Below, piece after piece: positions 17,408 to 26,919 of a DNA stretch of 64,000 nt. The stretch's first letter is position 1; each line of letters begins with the position of its first letter. Below the pieces are notes generated by a model. That model was not told the DNA's origin and searched no databases. It saw nothing but the letters and a program-made list of their open reading frames with translations. The position numbers and the translations under genes are program-made. The DNA comes from Marinococcus sp. PL1-022. Its GTDB lineage: Bacteria; Bacillota; Bacilli; Bacillales; Marinococcaceae. The stretch covers positions 2,433,495 through 2,497,494 of the forward strand of contig NZ_JAWXCX010000001.1 of NCBI RefSeq assembly GCF_033845285.1, read 5' to 3'.

Positions 17408-17428
17408 CTTTGCCTCCTCCTTTACGTT

Positions 17429-17878
17429 TTATGACTGGCTGGGATAAATAGAAGATCCGTGCTGCTCCAGCATTTTTTCAAACAGCCACTTTTTTTCCGG
17501 AAGCGGCAGCATACAGTCAAATTGCGTCATATCTTCGTTTTTAAAAAAGCCGAGCGTTCCCTGGCAAAAACCGCAGTAGGACGTTTGATGCGTCAATGGC
17601 TGCTCGTCCGGAAACCAGTCATTCTCCGAGGGCACAAACTCGCCGCTTATATTCCAGCCGGTGCCATCAGTTAACTGTACAGAAGCCAAAAGCTTGTACG
17701 CCTTCTGTCCTTCTTCCCCGTCTGCGGTCGCCATCTGCACATAGGAATCCACCACCTGAAGCAGGCGGGGAATTTCGTTTTCCCGCAGCTCCCGAAAGGA
17801 CGGAGTTTCCTGTCCTGTCTGGCGCAGGTAGTTTATGTGCTCCTGGTACCTTGATAAGTATAAATGGATAGGTTCCAA
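17429..17878 (-). CDS. Conserved hypothetical protein with a CxxC pair
   Basis: This 149-residue soluble protein begins at TTG 17878, preceded by a run of G (GGGGGG) at good spacing. The longer frame upstream has no ribosome-binding site and passes through the terminator of the next unit. A CGFC pair near residue 109 followed by GTLGFFKNEDM suggests a redox or metal site, but only two cysteines are close together. I do not recognise the family. It may follow glycerate kinase only by chance. Confidence 0.65.
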   Translation of the reverse strand: MEPIHLYLSRYQEHINYLRQTGQETPSFRELRENEIPRLLQVVDSYVQMATADGEEGQKAYKLLASVQLTDGTGWNISGEFVPSENDWFPDEQPLTHQTSYCGFCQGTLGFFKNEDMTQFDCMLPLPEKKWLFEKMLEQHGSSIYPSQS

Positions 17879-17926
17879 TTCGTATCCCCCCTTTTTGTCA
17901 GTATAGCATGGGTGTGCTTCTGAAAT

Positions 17927-17975
17927 AATAAAAGAACACCCCGCTCCGCTGAAGCAGCGGTTCTGAGATGTTCTT
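17927..17975 (-). terminator. Intrinsic terminator after the sqd operon
   Basis: A long imperfect stem (AAGAACA ... TGTTCTT, enclosing an inner CCGCTGCTTCAGCGG hairpin) is followed by a T-rich stretch on the minus strand. Confidence 0.75.
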
Positions 17976-18458
17976 CTACTGGTTTTCTTCCCGTGAGGAT
18001 TGTTCACGGTTTGGATACCGGCGGTTAAAGTCTTTAAAAACAAAGTATTTCATCATAAAGAAACTCGCCGTGAACGAAGCCAGCATGGCCAGCCCCTTAG
18101 CCAGGTTCTGGCGGATCCATGTCGGTACTCCAAGTGTCTGAAATAAAGCATTAAATCCTAAAAATACGGCATTGTTAATACCCAGGCTGATCAGCCCCTG
18201 AACAATAAACACTAGCCGCTGGCGGGTGCTTCCTTTCGCGGAGTCCCGGAACGTAATAAAGACATTCCAGATGTAGCTGTTTGTTACCGCCAGTGCGTAA
18301 GCAATCGTATTAAAAAGTGTTAAAGTCATCCGCTCTTCACTTGGAAAAAGAAATAGAAGCAGATTCAATGCCCCTATATCGACTACGGCATTTGTTACAC
18401 CAATCGCACTAAACTGAAGCGCTTGAAGAGGACCACGCCGCTTTTGATTCTTACCCAT
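17976..18458 (-). CDS. GtrA-family membrane protein
   Basis: This 160-residue protein has four hydrophobic helices in the GtrA pattern (QFSAIGVTNAVVDIGALN at the first, SYIWNVFITFRD between the second and third, KYFVFK at the end). GtrA proteins are thought to help move lipid-linked sugars or act with glycosyltransferases. I chose the ATG at 18458 (AGAGGGG upstream) rather than the start overlapping sqdX. It is the third gene of a likely operon with sqdB and sqdX, so a role in glycolipid handling is plausible but inferred. Confidence 0.85.
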   Translation of the reverse strand: MGKNQKRRGPLQALQFSAIGVTNAVVDIGALNLLLFLFPSEERMTLTLFNTIAYALAVTNSYIWNVFITFRDSAKGSTRQRLVFIVQGLISLGINNAVFLGFNALFQTLGVPTWIRQNLAKGLAMLASFTASFFMMKYFVFKDFNRRYPNREQSSREENQ

Positions 18459-18489
18459 AGAACCCCTCTGTTCTTGATGAAATCTCCGC

Positions 18490-19650
18490 TTACCGGCGTT
18501 CTTCTGAAACTGTGTCACTATCTTCCGCTGATATTGAAACCTTCACACCGGCTGCTTCTTTGTACAAATCCCTGATTTGCTCTGCTGCCGCTTCCCATCC
18601 GAATTCAGCAACATCTGTAAAGGCCTGGTCGGCCAGACGTTTACGGAGAGTTTCGTCTTCAAAGCGGCAGACAGTATTTTTAAAGTCATCTTTAATATGC
18701 GGATCATACAAAAGGCCGTTACGTTCTGATGTCAGCTGTTCCTTTGTCGGTCCGCTTTCTGCAGCCACAAGGGGCAGGCCGGATGCCATTGCTTCCATAA
18801 TCACAAGCCCCAGCGTTTCCGTTGTAGAAGGAAACACAAATACGTCGGAGGAGGCAAATGTAGACGCCAGTTCATTCCCGTGCATAAACCCTGTGAATAC
18901 GGTGTCTGTGCCTTCGAAATGCTTTTCAAGCTCCTCGCGGTGGGGGCCGTCTCCTACAATAGCCAGGCAAAACTTGTCCGATTCTTCGAGGACATCACGG
19001 ATTTTTTCAATCTCTTTTTCCGCCGCAAGCCTTCCTACATAAAGCAGCAGCGTTCGGTCGCTTTTTCCACCGGAGAGCCTCTCCCTCATTTTTCTGCTGT
19101 GGTGCCTGGGATGGAACTGTTCGGTATCTACTCCCCGTTTCCACAAATGCATACGCTCAAACCTTTTTTCCTGAAGCTCTGTCTGAACGGTCTGCGAGGT
19201 GCAGAGATTAATATCCGCTTTGTTATGCAGGCGCCGGACATACCACCACATCAGCCATTTCAGCATGCCCAGATTATAGTAGGACATATACTGGGTCAGA
19301 TTTGTATGGTAGGAGGCAACCAGCGGCACGCCAAGCTTTTTCGCATAGTTTACCCCCGAATAGCCTACAACCGCCGGGTTCACGACGTGAACGACGTCAG
19401 GCCCGAAATCCTGTATATATTTCTTGACTACCCGGTTCGGGAGAGCGAACTTCTTTGAACGATAAAAAGGGAGGGCGCGCGCAGGCACCCCTTTCACTTC
19501 TGCTCCATCAAATTCATACACACCCAGATCCGGGGCCACAATCTGTACTTCATGACCATCACGATGCAGCCAGCGTATGCAGGCTGTTAATCGTGTAACA
19601 ATTCCATCTGTAGAAGGCAGAAAAGTCTCGGTGATGATCATTATCTTCAT
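18490..19650 (-). CDS. sqdX: Sulfoquinovosyltransferase SqdX (SQDG synthase), GT4 family
   Basis: This 386-residue GT-B glycosyltransferase resembles cyanobacterial SqdX along its length: TETFLPSTDGIVTRL at the N-terminus, DVVHVVNPAVVGYSG, VASYHTNLTQYM, WKRGVDTEQFHP, LLLYVGRLAAEKEIE and the GT4 signature with catalytic Glu (PSTTETLGLVIMEAMASG). It is expected to transfer sulfoquinovose from UDP-sulfoquinovose to diacylglycerol at the membrane, making SQDG. The ATG at 19650 follows GGGGAG. The SqdB gene directly upstream (20 nt) supports the assignment over MgtA-like mannosyltransferases. Confidence 0.88.
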   Translation of the reverse strand: MKIMIITETFLPSTDGIVTRLTACIRWLHRDGHEVQIVAPDLGVYEFDGAEVKGVPARALPFYRSKKFALPNRVVKKYIQDFGPDVVHVVNPAVVGYSGVNYAKKLGVPLVASYHTNLTQYMSYYNLGMLKWLMWWYVRRLHNKADINLCTSQTVQTELQEKRFERMHLWKRGVDTEQFHPRHHSRKMRERLSGGKSDRTLLLYVGRLAAEKEIEKIRDVLEESDKFCLAIVGDGPHREELEKHFEGTDTVFTGFMHGNELASTFASSDVFVFPSTTETLGLVIMEAMASGLPLVAAESGPTKEQLTSERNGLLYDPHIKDDFKNTVCRFEDETLRKRLADQAFTDVAEFGWEAAAEQIRDLYKEAAGVKVSISAEDSDTVSEERR

Positions 19651-19669
19651 AGAAGACAACTCCCCGTTT

Positions 19670-21062
<1,393 letters not shown>

Positions 21063-21445
21063 CGAAAAGCGAAGGAATCCTGTTCAGCGGCGCGGGCCCT
21101 GGAAGAGCTTTGGATAAAGGGGCTTTTTCCCTTTAACAAAGATTTGAAGGGACACGCCGCCGCTGGCTTCCGGAGCTGGACAGATAGAAAAGCGGAGGAG
21201 CCTTGCTCAACCGCGACAGGTACTTCCCAGTCGTGCAGGGCAGCCTGCTGCCCGAAACCGGCTGGAAAGTAACCCCGAGCGGTTAGGCTCCGGAGCTGGA
21301 CAGACAGAAAAGCGGAGCCGACCTGTATGACCGCCCCGGACGGCTGGCGCGAGCCTTGTTGGAAGCGTCGATAGACGATGAAACAAGGATGAAGCCAATG
21401 GCCCGGGCGGTCGGGAGGCGGAGCTGGACAGACAGAAAAGCGGAG
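21063..21445 (-). repeat. Array of three structured intergenic repeats with a conserved end sequence
   Basis: Three consecutive units of about 120-130 bp (roughly 21063-21185, 21187-21305, 21307-21434) share the joining sequence GGAGCTGGACAGACAGAAAA followed by GCGG. A fourth decayed start follows. Each unit has a variable interior that folds on itself: GCGGCG/CGCCGC in unit 1, AACCGC/GCGGTT with AGCC/GGCT in unit 2, and GACCGCCC/GGGCGGTC with CCTTGTT/AACAAGG in unit 3. Frames across it encode only repeated FLSVQLR-like peptides and are artefacts. The orientation given is arbitrary. Confidence 0.8.
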
Positions 21446-21511
21446 AATAGATATTAACCGAACTGACCTGCCTCGTGCGGGCCTCAAAGCTGAACAAAAT
21501 CCGGAAAAGAT

Positions 21512-21853
21512 TCACTTTTCAAAAGAGAATTTTTCCGGATCTTCATCAACAGCAATTAATATATTATGTTCGTTTAGCTTTTCACTCAGATCGCGCGCTT
21601 CTTCATCACTGTATCCAAGCTTTGTTAATCGTTCATAAATATCCGATGCACCGTTTCGGAAAAACTGTTTTACGAACTCCACCGGACTTGTAGCGTCTGC
21701 TTCTGTATCACTTACTTTTAGTTCTTTCGCAGTCGCTTTTTCCGCCTCAAGAGCCAAAGCATAAATCTGTTCCTTTTGGATCCCCTGCATCTTTAATTTA
21801 TCTACAGCCTTCTGTGCTTCTTCTACGGATACAAAAATACGAGCGGTAGGCAA
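21512..21853 (-). CDS. General stress protein 17M-like (YflT family)
   Basis: This 113-residue soluble protein matches the YflT/heat-induced stress protein family. It has an N-terminal ferredoxin-like half (ARIFVSVEEAQKAVDKLKMQG) and a C-terminal helical half (LGYSDEEARDLSEKLNEHNILIAVDED). No catalytic residues are known for the family. A sigma-B-like promoter precedes it, matching the sigma-B control of B. subtilis yflT. It is a single-gene unit between the repeat array and thiF. Confidence 0.85.
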   Translation of the reverse strand: MPTARIFVSVEEAQKAVDKLKMQGIQKEQIYALALEAEKATAKELKVSDTEADATSPVEFVKQFFRNGASDIYERLTKLGYSDEEARDLSEKLNEHNILIAVDEDPEKFSFEK

Positions 21854-21878
21854 TAGTTCCCCCTCCTTGCAAGGAATA

Positions 21879-21904
21879 TTACCACTCCGCCCGTAAAATG
21901 AAAC
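21879..21904 (-). promoter_or_regulatory. Sigma-B-like promoter of the YflT-like gene
   Basis: GTTTCA, 14 nt, TGGTAA on the minus strand, about 26 nt before the ATG and ahead of its GGAGGGGG ribosome-binding site. Confidence 0.5.
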
Positions 21905-21913
21905 AAGGAATAT

Positions 21914-22933
21914 TTATCCTCCAATATATCTCTGATACAACGATCTTGCCTCCACTTCCCCGGAAACCCCGTGAATAATGGCTCTTCCGTCTTTAAAGAG
22001 CACCATCCGCTTGTTTTCAATATTTAACACCAGCAGATGCTGATTCGCTTTGGAGATGTGCTGCTTATGAACGTCCGCCGTCTGCTTCAGTGACACCTGC
22101 ATATCAGGAAGAGGCTTCACCTGTACCGCGTCCCTGCCGCACAACGTCTCCGCCTTGCTTCTTCCACTCCATGCGAGCGCCGGATACGCTGGCGATGCCC
22201 CGCAGGAGGGACAATCCTCATCCTGCAGCGAGTCTACCTGAATGGAAGAACTATCGTTCGACCATACATCAAACGACCACAGCGTTCCTCTGAGCTGTTC
22301 AAAGGAATGAGTAAGCAGCTTCATCGCTTCGGTCACCTGAGCGGCGCTTACGAATTGGACGGCCGGGGCAATAATACCCACCGTGTCACACGTTTCCCCT
22401 TCCATTGGGATACCCTTCATCAGGCAGCGCAGGCACGGCCCCTGTCCCGGCCTTACGGTGTAGCTCAGTCCGTACGCGCCTACACAGGCTCCGTAGATCC
22501 AGGGGAGCCGGTGCTTCAACGCTGTATCATTAATCATCAGCCTCGTTTCCATATTATCGAGCCCATCGATAATAAGATCTGCGGGCAGACAATTTTCAAG
22601 CACGGCCGGATCAGCTTCTCCGACAATGATTTCAATAGAAGCATCACTGCGGATATCGAGCAGCCGCTTTTTCGCCGCTTCTGCTTTTGGCGTCCAGGCC
22701 TCGGCGTCGGCTTCCGTATAAAGCTGCTGGCGCTGCAGATTGCTTTCCTCCACATAATCCCGGTCAATCAGCGTTAATTTTCCGACCCCTGCGCGTACGA
22801 GGGTTTCGGCGGTTAAACTCCCAAGAGCTCCGGCACCTACCACTATGACGTGAGCCTCATGCAGCCTTTCCTGCCCTCTCCGGCCGATTCCGTGAAATAA
22901 CCGCTGCCGGGAAAAACGTTCTTCCGTATTCAA
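21914..22933 (-). CDS. thiF: Sulfur-carrier adenylyltransferase ThiF
   Basis: This 339-residue E1-like enzyme adenylates the ThiS C-terminus so it can take up sulfur for thiazole synthesis. The ATP site is [15 protein letters not shown] near residue 31, with R-x-x-R and D residues in NLQRQQLY and IDGLDN. Zinc cysteine pairs appear as CLRC and CPSC. A C-terminal extension of about 90 residues ends in [18 protein letters not shown] parallel extension occurs in the MoeB-like gene at 63.6 kb. It starts at TTG, overlapping the thiG stop. Confidence 0.93.
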   Translation of the reverse strand: MNTEERFSRQRLFHGIGRRGQERLHEAHVIVVGAGALGSLTAETLVRAGVGKLTLIDRDYVEESNLQRQQLYTEADAEAWTPKAEAAKKRLLDIRSDASIEIIVGEADPAVLENCLPADLIIDGLDNMETRLMINDTALKHRLPWIYGACVGAYGLSYTVRPGQGPCLRCLMKGIPMEGETCDTVGIIAPAVQFVSAAQVTEAMKLLTHSFEQLRGTLWSFDVWSNDSSSIQVDSLQDEDCPSCGASPAYPALAWSGRSKAETLCGRDAVQVKPLPDMQVSLKQTADVHKQHISKANQHLLVLNIENKRMVLFKDGRAIIHGVSGEVEARSLYQRYIGG

Positions 22934-23694
22934 ATGCTGAGGCCCCCTATAGGGCTGCTTGCCTGGGCATAGAATTTTTTATCAATGCGCCCTGCTTCTG
23001 CGCCAAGTGCTCCGGCCCTTACTGCCAGTTTCATCGCCTCTGCCATTTTTACAGGATCGCCCGCTCCTGAAACTGCTGTATTCAGCAGGATGCCATCAGC
23101 ACCGAGCTCCATTGCATAAGCAGCATCCTTCGGGCTCCCAATGCCGGCATCTACAATCACCGGAACCTCCGCCTGTTCAATAATATGGAACAGGTTGTAC
23201 GGATTAATGATTCCAAGCCCCGTGCCTATAGGAGAGGCCCCCGGCATTACTGCATGAACACCAAGCTCCTGAAGCTTTCTCGCAAGTACAACGTCATCGG
23301 ACGTATACGCAAGGACGGTAAACCCTTCATTCAGCAGCTGCTCCGAGGCCCGGAGCGTTTCCACCGGATCCGGCAGAAGCGTTTTGTCGCAGCCGATCAC
23401 TTCTACTTTAATCATGTCACACATATTCGCCGCCTCTGCCAGCTTCGCTGTCCGTACTGCCTCTTCAGCTGTTTTGGCCCCCGCTGTATTTGGGAGCAGC
23501 CGGTATTTGGATACATCCATCTGTTCAAATGGATCTGGCTGGCTGCTGTCAAACAGGTTCATTCTCCGAACGGCGAAGGTCAGTACCTCCGTTTCCGATG
23601 CTTCTACAGCCTGGAGCTGGGTCTTAGCGTCCTTATATTTTCCGGTGCCGAGAAATAAATTCGATTCGAATGTCATATTGCCAATATTAAGCAT
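22930..23694 (-). CDS. thiG: Thiazole synthase ThiG
   Basis: This 254-residue TIM-barrel enzyme makes the thiazole phosphate from deoxyxylulose phosphate, dehydroglycine and ThiS thiocarboxylate. Motifs include LFLGTGKY near residue 14, [24 protein letters not shown] with the Schiff-base Lys, [13 protein letters not shown] and VDAGIG. It lies between thiS (4 nt gap) and thiF (overlap). Part of tenI-thiO-thiS-thiG-thiF. Confidence 0.97.
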   Translation of the reverse strand: MLNIGNMTFESNLFLGTGKYKDAKTQLQAVEASETEVLTFAVRRMNLFDSSQPDPFEQMDVSKYRLLPNTAGAKTAEEAVRTAKLAEAANMCDMIKVEVIGCDKTLLPDPVETLRASEQLLNEGFTVLAYTSDDVVLARKLQELGVHAVMPGASPIGTGLGIINPYNLFHIIEQAEVPVIVDAGIGSPKDAAYAMELGADGILLNTAVSGAGDPVKMAEAMKLAVRAGALGAEAGRIDKKFYAQASSPIGGLSI

Positions 23695-23698
23695 TCGT

Positions 23699-23899
23699 TC
23701 ATCCGCCTCCTACAAAATGAATAACTTCAATTCTGTCCCCGTCCTTTAAACCTTCCTGCTGATGAAATTCTTCAATCACAATAGTACCGTTGCGCTCCAC
23801 CACTGTTTTTTTGTGGGCGATCTGAAGCTCTTCCAGTAAATCGGCTACAGTTGTGCTGTTCTCAATATTCTGTAATTGACCATTAAGCGTGATCTGCAT
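23699..23899 (-). CDS. thiS: Sulfur carrier protein ThiS
   Basis: This 66-residue ubiquitin-fold protein ends in FVGGG, the diglycine tail that ThiF adenylates and that becomes a thiocarboxylate for ThiG. The start ATG lies inside the 3' end of thiO (17-nt overlap), suggesting coupled translation. Confidence 0.95.
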   Translation of the reverse strand: MQITLNGQLQNIENSTTVADLLEELQIAHKKTVVERNGTIVIEEFHQQEGLKDGDRIEVIHFVGGG

Positions 23900-25007
23900 G
23901 AATAACTTCTCCCTTTCGTATTTGAGGATCTACGGCAAACAGGTGCTTCCAGTCTTCGCGGACGCTTTCTCCTTCGATCCGGGCAGCCATCCATTGTCCG
24001 CTCAGTGCTGAAAGCAGAATACCGTTTCTGTAGTGCCCGGTCATCACCCACAGGCCACGGCTGGTCTGTCCCATATATGGCAGTCCGTCTCCTGTCTGCG
24101 GCCGGATGCCGCTCCAAAATCTTTCAATGCTTGCATGCTTCAGACCCGGTACTAAATGAACAGCTGCTTTCATCAGCTCCTGCATCGAGGCTACACTGAC
24201 TCCTGTACTCGAGTCCCCGGGCTCTTCTGTGGCGCCGATAAAGATTTCCCCGTCCCTTTTCGGAACAATGTATACCTCCGGCGTGTGCAGAGTGTGTCTC
24301 AAATTCTCATGGGGCATCCGTACGGACAAGCACTCCCCTTTTACCGGATAGAGCGTAAAATCCTTTTCATCCAAAAGCTCCACTCCGGCGCTCCCCCCGG
24401 TAAAAACCACTTCTTTTGCTTCAATCATTCCTTCCTTTGTTTTCACGCCACAAATCCGGCCGTCAGCTTCTAAAAAACGGTCCACAGAAGTGTTTTCCCG
24501 TATAATTGTCCCGCAGGCCCTTGCTGCTTCAGCAAGGGCTATTGTCCATTCATAGGCCCGGAGCTGTCCGTCCTTTGGGATGGACCAGGCGCCCCGGATG
24601 TTTTTGGAAAGCGCCGGTTCCCTGCGCAGGGCTTCATGTGCCGAAAGCCACTCCGCGCCGTAGCCGCGCCCTGCAGCCCGCCGGTATTTATCTTCTCCCG
24701 CCTTATCCCATACAGGCTTCAGCATTCCGTTGTTCACGTAGGAAACATCCATTCCACTGAGCGCTTCCACTTCGGGGACCATCTCTTCAAACAGCTCCCG
24801 GCTTTCCAGGGCGAATTCCTGAAAAAGGTCAGACCCCTCCCACTCGGATTGCGCTCCGAGCATGCCGGCAGCCGCTTTTGATGCCCCGGCAGCAATGGAG
24901 TCTTTCTCGATTACCATTACGCGGCGCCCGCGTTTGCTTAACTGATAGGCAAGCGAGCATCCCTGCACACCTGCGCCTACAATAAGAACTTCTGTATCAG
25001 TCTTCAT
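23883..25007 (-). CDS. thiO: Glycine oxidase ThiO
   Basis: This 374-residue FAD-dependent amine oxidase converts glycine to the imine needed for thiazole formation, with oxygen as acceptor. It shows LIVGAGVQGCSLAYQLSKRG (FAD site) at the N-terminus, SKAAAGMLG near residue 45, and the C-terminal RPQTGDGLPYMG and TGHYRNGILLS motifs. I start at ATG 25007 (AAGGAG 8 nt upstream), which overlaps the tenI 3' end by 11 nt. Aerobic thiazole route, as in B. subtilis. Confidence 0.95.
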   Translation of the reverse strand: MKTDTEVLIVGAGVQGCSLAYQLSKRGRRVMVIEKDSIAAGASKAAAGMLGAQSEWEGSDLFQEFALESRELFEEMVPEVEALSGMDVSYVNNGMLKPVWDKAGEDKYRRAAGRGYGAEWLSAHEALRREPALSKNIRGAWSIPKDGQLRAYEWTIALAEAARACGTIIRENTSVDRFLEADGRICGVKTKEGMIEAKEVVFTGGSAGVELLDEKDFTLYPVKGECLSVRMPHENLRHTLHTPEVYIVPKRDGEIFIGATEEPGDSSTGVSVASMQELMKAAVHLVPGLKHASIERFWSGIRPQTGDGLPYMGQTSRGLWVMTGHYRNGILLSALSGQWMAARIEGESVREDWKHLFAVDPQIRKGEVIHADHA

Positions 25008-25608
25008 TGTTATCACTCCTTAACCGGGCTCTGAGCTTTCCGGCTGCTTTTCCGGGCTCGGCAGCCTCATAAAAATATGCAATGGCTGCGACCCCGGACG
25101 CTCCATAGTTTATACACTCCACTGCTTTGTCAGCGTCAATTCCTCCTATGGCAATTACGGGGATCCGTACGCTTTTCGCCACAGCCTCCAGCGCCCGGAG
25201 CCCTCGCGGTAATTTCCCAGGTTTACTGCCGGAGGCAAACACATGCCCAAAATACAGCCATGATGCTCCCTGCTGTTCACTGTTTTCCGCCGCTTCCACC
25301 GAGTGGACGGACTGACCCCAGCCTGCGGAGACCGGATAGATCGTACGACGCTCCGGCAGATGGGCACCGGCCAGGCCGTATGCAGCAGCAAGTTCGGGTT
25401 CATCATTTATGATCAGCTGCTTCGGGGCAGCTCCTTCCTTTAACACCCATCCAATGGCCGTTTCTTTTTCACGCCTTGTCCATTCGGGCGCCCGTACATG
25501 CACGTAGTCAACGAGCCCACTCAGCTCTCTCGTTTTTTCCCACCAAGCTGTCAACGGTATATCCGGCGGCGATACGGCGTGGATGCAAGGCTTCGGTTTA
25601 TTATCCAT
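24997..25608 (-). CDS. tenI: Thiazole tautomerase TenI
   Basis: This 203-residue ThiE-like barrel aromatises the ThiG product to the carboxylated thiazole tautomer. It resembles ThiE but lacks FQFREK. It keeps a degenerate FGHVFASGSKPG loop and VIAIGGID. It is the first gene of the thiazole operon. Its ribosome-binding site, GGAAGGAGG, is the 3' arm of the terminator stem of the proximal TPP riboswitch, so ribosome access may also be ligand-controlled. Confidence 0.92.
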   Translation of the reverse strand: MDNKPKPCIHAVSPPDIPLTAWWEKTRELSGLVDYVHVRAPEWTRREKETAIGWVLKEGAAPKQLIINDEPELAAAYGLAGAHLPERRTIYPVSAGWGQSVHSVEAAENSEQQGASWLYFGHVFASGSKPGKLPRGLRALEAVAKSVRIPVIAIGGIDADKAVECINYGASGVAAIAYFYEAAEPGKAAGKLRARLRSDNNED

Positions 25609-25637
25609 AAAAAAACCTCCTTCCAGAAGGAAGGAGG
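25608..25637 (-). terminator. Terminator of the proximal TPP riboswitch, overlapping the tenI ribosome-binding site
   Basis: A perfect 9-bp stem CCTCCTTCC / GGAAGGAGG with a 4-nt loop is followed by seven T residues and then the tenI ATG. The 3' arm is itself the Shine-Dalgarno sequence. Confidence 0.85.
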
Positions 25638-25663
25638 CTGCCCGTTAAAAGGTTCAACATGGC

Positions 25664-25747
25664 TGCTTCCCTCCGCTGGATCTCCAGATCAGGTTCAAAG
25701 GGTTCCGGATAGTTCTCCGGTCTCAGCCTCAGCAGGCACCCCCAGCA
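25664..25747 (-). promoter_or_regulatory. TPP riboswitch, proximal copy (tenI operon)
   Basis: Reading the minus strand: GGGGGTGCC, GGCTGAGA, CCTTTGAACCTGATCTGG, then CAGCGGAGGGAAGCAGCC. All THI-box blocks are present. The P1 ends pair through TGCT/AGCA. It is the second of two aptamers in one leader. Confidence 0.95.
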
Positions 25748-25764
25748 AATATAATATTTTCCCA

Positions 25765-25796
25765 CAAAAAACCCCGCCTTCGTTAGAAAGCGGGGG
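25765..25796 (-). terminator. Terminator of the distal TPP riboswitch
   Basis: CCCCGC / GCGGGG with a 12-nt loop and six T residues on the minus strand, between the two aptamers. Confidence 0.85.
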
Positions 25797-25821
25797 AGAT
25801 AGTCGTATCAGCATCTCTTCC

Positions 25822-25904
25822 CCACTTCCCTCCGCTGGTATAATCCAGATCAGGTTCAAAGGGATCAGCTTTACACTGTCTCAGCCAACAGGCACCCCTA
25901 GTGG
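25822..25904 (-). promoter_or_regulatory. TPP riboswitch, distal copy (first transcribed)
   Basis: The minus strand shows CCACTAGGGGTGCC, GGCTGAGA, CCTTTGAACCTGATCTGG, and GCGGAGGGAAGTGG, with a CCACT/AGTGG P1 helix. Its own terminator follows, so the leader contains two complete switch-plus-terminator units in series. Confidence 0.96.
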
Positions 25905-25919
25905 TTTGATATTACTTAT

Positions 25920-25948
25920 ATCATAACGCGGTACACCTCTTCCGTCAA
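25920..25948 (-). promoter_or_regulatory. Sigma-A promoter of the tenI-thiOSGF operon
   Basis: TTGACG, 17 nt, TATGAT on the minus strand, immediately upstream of the distal aptamer. Confidence 0.8.
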
Positions 25949-25962
25949 TTCACCCCCGAGTT

Positions 25963-26862
25963 TTACGCCTGGAAAATCGACAGCACCACCCAGAGGGAAG
26001 GGACGCTTAAAAGAGTTGTCACCAGTGTAATACTCGAAACAAGCTGAGGGTTGGAATCAAACTGGACGGAAATCATTGCCATCGTTGCTGCACTCGGCAT
26101 CGCTGTTGAAACAACCAGCACGGTCGTCAGCGTATCGCTCGTCTGCAGCAGCAGAGTAATCACATAAGCAAGAGCCGGGGCAAATATAAGCCGCAAAAAC
26201 GTGCCTGCACTTACAAGCTTCCAATCCATGCGTTTTACGGATATGCGTGCAAGCTGCATGCCCAGTATAATCATAACTACCGGAATCGCTGCGCTCGCGA
26301 GCATATCAAGGGCTTCATAATAGGTCGCACCGATCGGTATTCCTGTCAGCTGGAAGAGGATGCCCGCAAGCAGTGCATAAAATACCGGCATCCGCAGCAC
26401 CGTGCGGAACGCGTCGGCTGCATCCATATTGGCGCTGTTTGCTATATAGACGCCTACAGTATTCATCAGCATCGTCTGGATAACCATAAAAACGATAGAG
26501 TAGGCAAAGGCTGTATCGCCAAACGCAAAAGCGATTAAGGGAGCACCGTAATTGCCCGCATTCATAAACACAGTGGACAGCATCATGCCGGTTTCATTGG
26601 CTTTTGGCCATTGACGCAAAAAAGACACTAATTTGATCAGCCCGGTCATGACCGCCAAAAATATCACAGAAAACAGAGCCATCGACAGCATATCGCTGTT
26701 CAGCTCTCTTTCATAGAAAGTCCGGAAAACAAGTGCGGGCGTCAATACATAAAGAGCGACAGCCGACACCGGCCGAATATCCACTGCCTGTCTTTTCTGC
26801 AGCAAATAGCCAATCGTAAATATTAAAATGATTGGGATCAATACATTGATCAGCACACTCAT
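25963..26862 (-). CDS. AEC-family permease (auxin efflux carrier type)
   Basis: This 299-residue membrane protein has about ten helices in two five-helix halves. Helix breakers typical of the AEC fold are visible (YVLTPALVF, FMNAGNYGAPLIAF and STAMPSAATMAMI). Bacterial members export or exchange malate, malonate or other carboxylates. The substrate here is unknown. The ATG follows AAGGAAGGG. It has no functional partner nearby; the next gene upstream is a separate cation antiporter. Confidence 0.88.
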   Translation of the reverse strand: MSVLINVLIPIILIFTIGYLLQKRQAVDIRPVSAVALYVLTPALVFRTFYERELNSDMLSMALFSVIFLAVMTGLIKLVSFLRQWPKANETGMMLSTVFMNAGNYGAPLIAFAFGDTAFAYSIVFMVIQTMLMNTVGVYIANSANMDAADAFRTVLRMPVFYALLAGILFQLTGIPIGATYYEALDMLASAAIPVVMIILGMQLARISVKRMDWKLVSAGTFLRLIFAPALAYVITLLLQTSDTLTTVLVVSTAMPSAATMAMISVQFDSNPQLVSSITLVTTLLSVPSLWVVLSIFQA

Positions 26863-26919
26863 GCGGAGCCCTTCCTTCTTTCCTTAAATTTAATGCACCT
26901 TAATACCGGCCACTTTCCG

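Noticed and set aside
21063-21445. Possible CRISPR array
   Set aside because: Conserved parts are about 24 nt but separated by about 95-110 nt of self-complementary sequence, only three units, and no cas genes.
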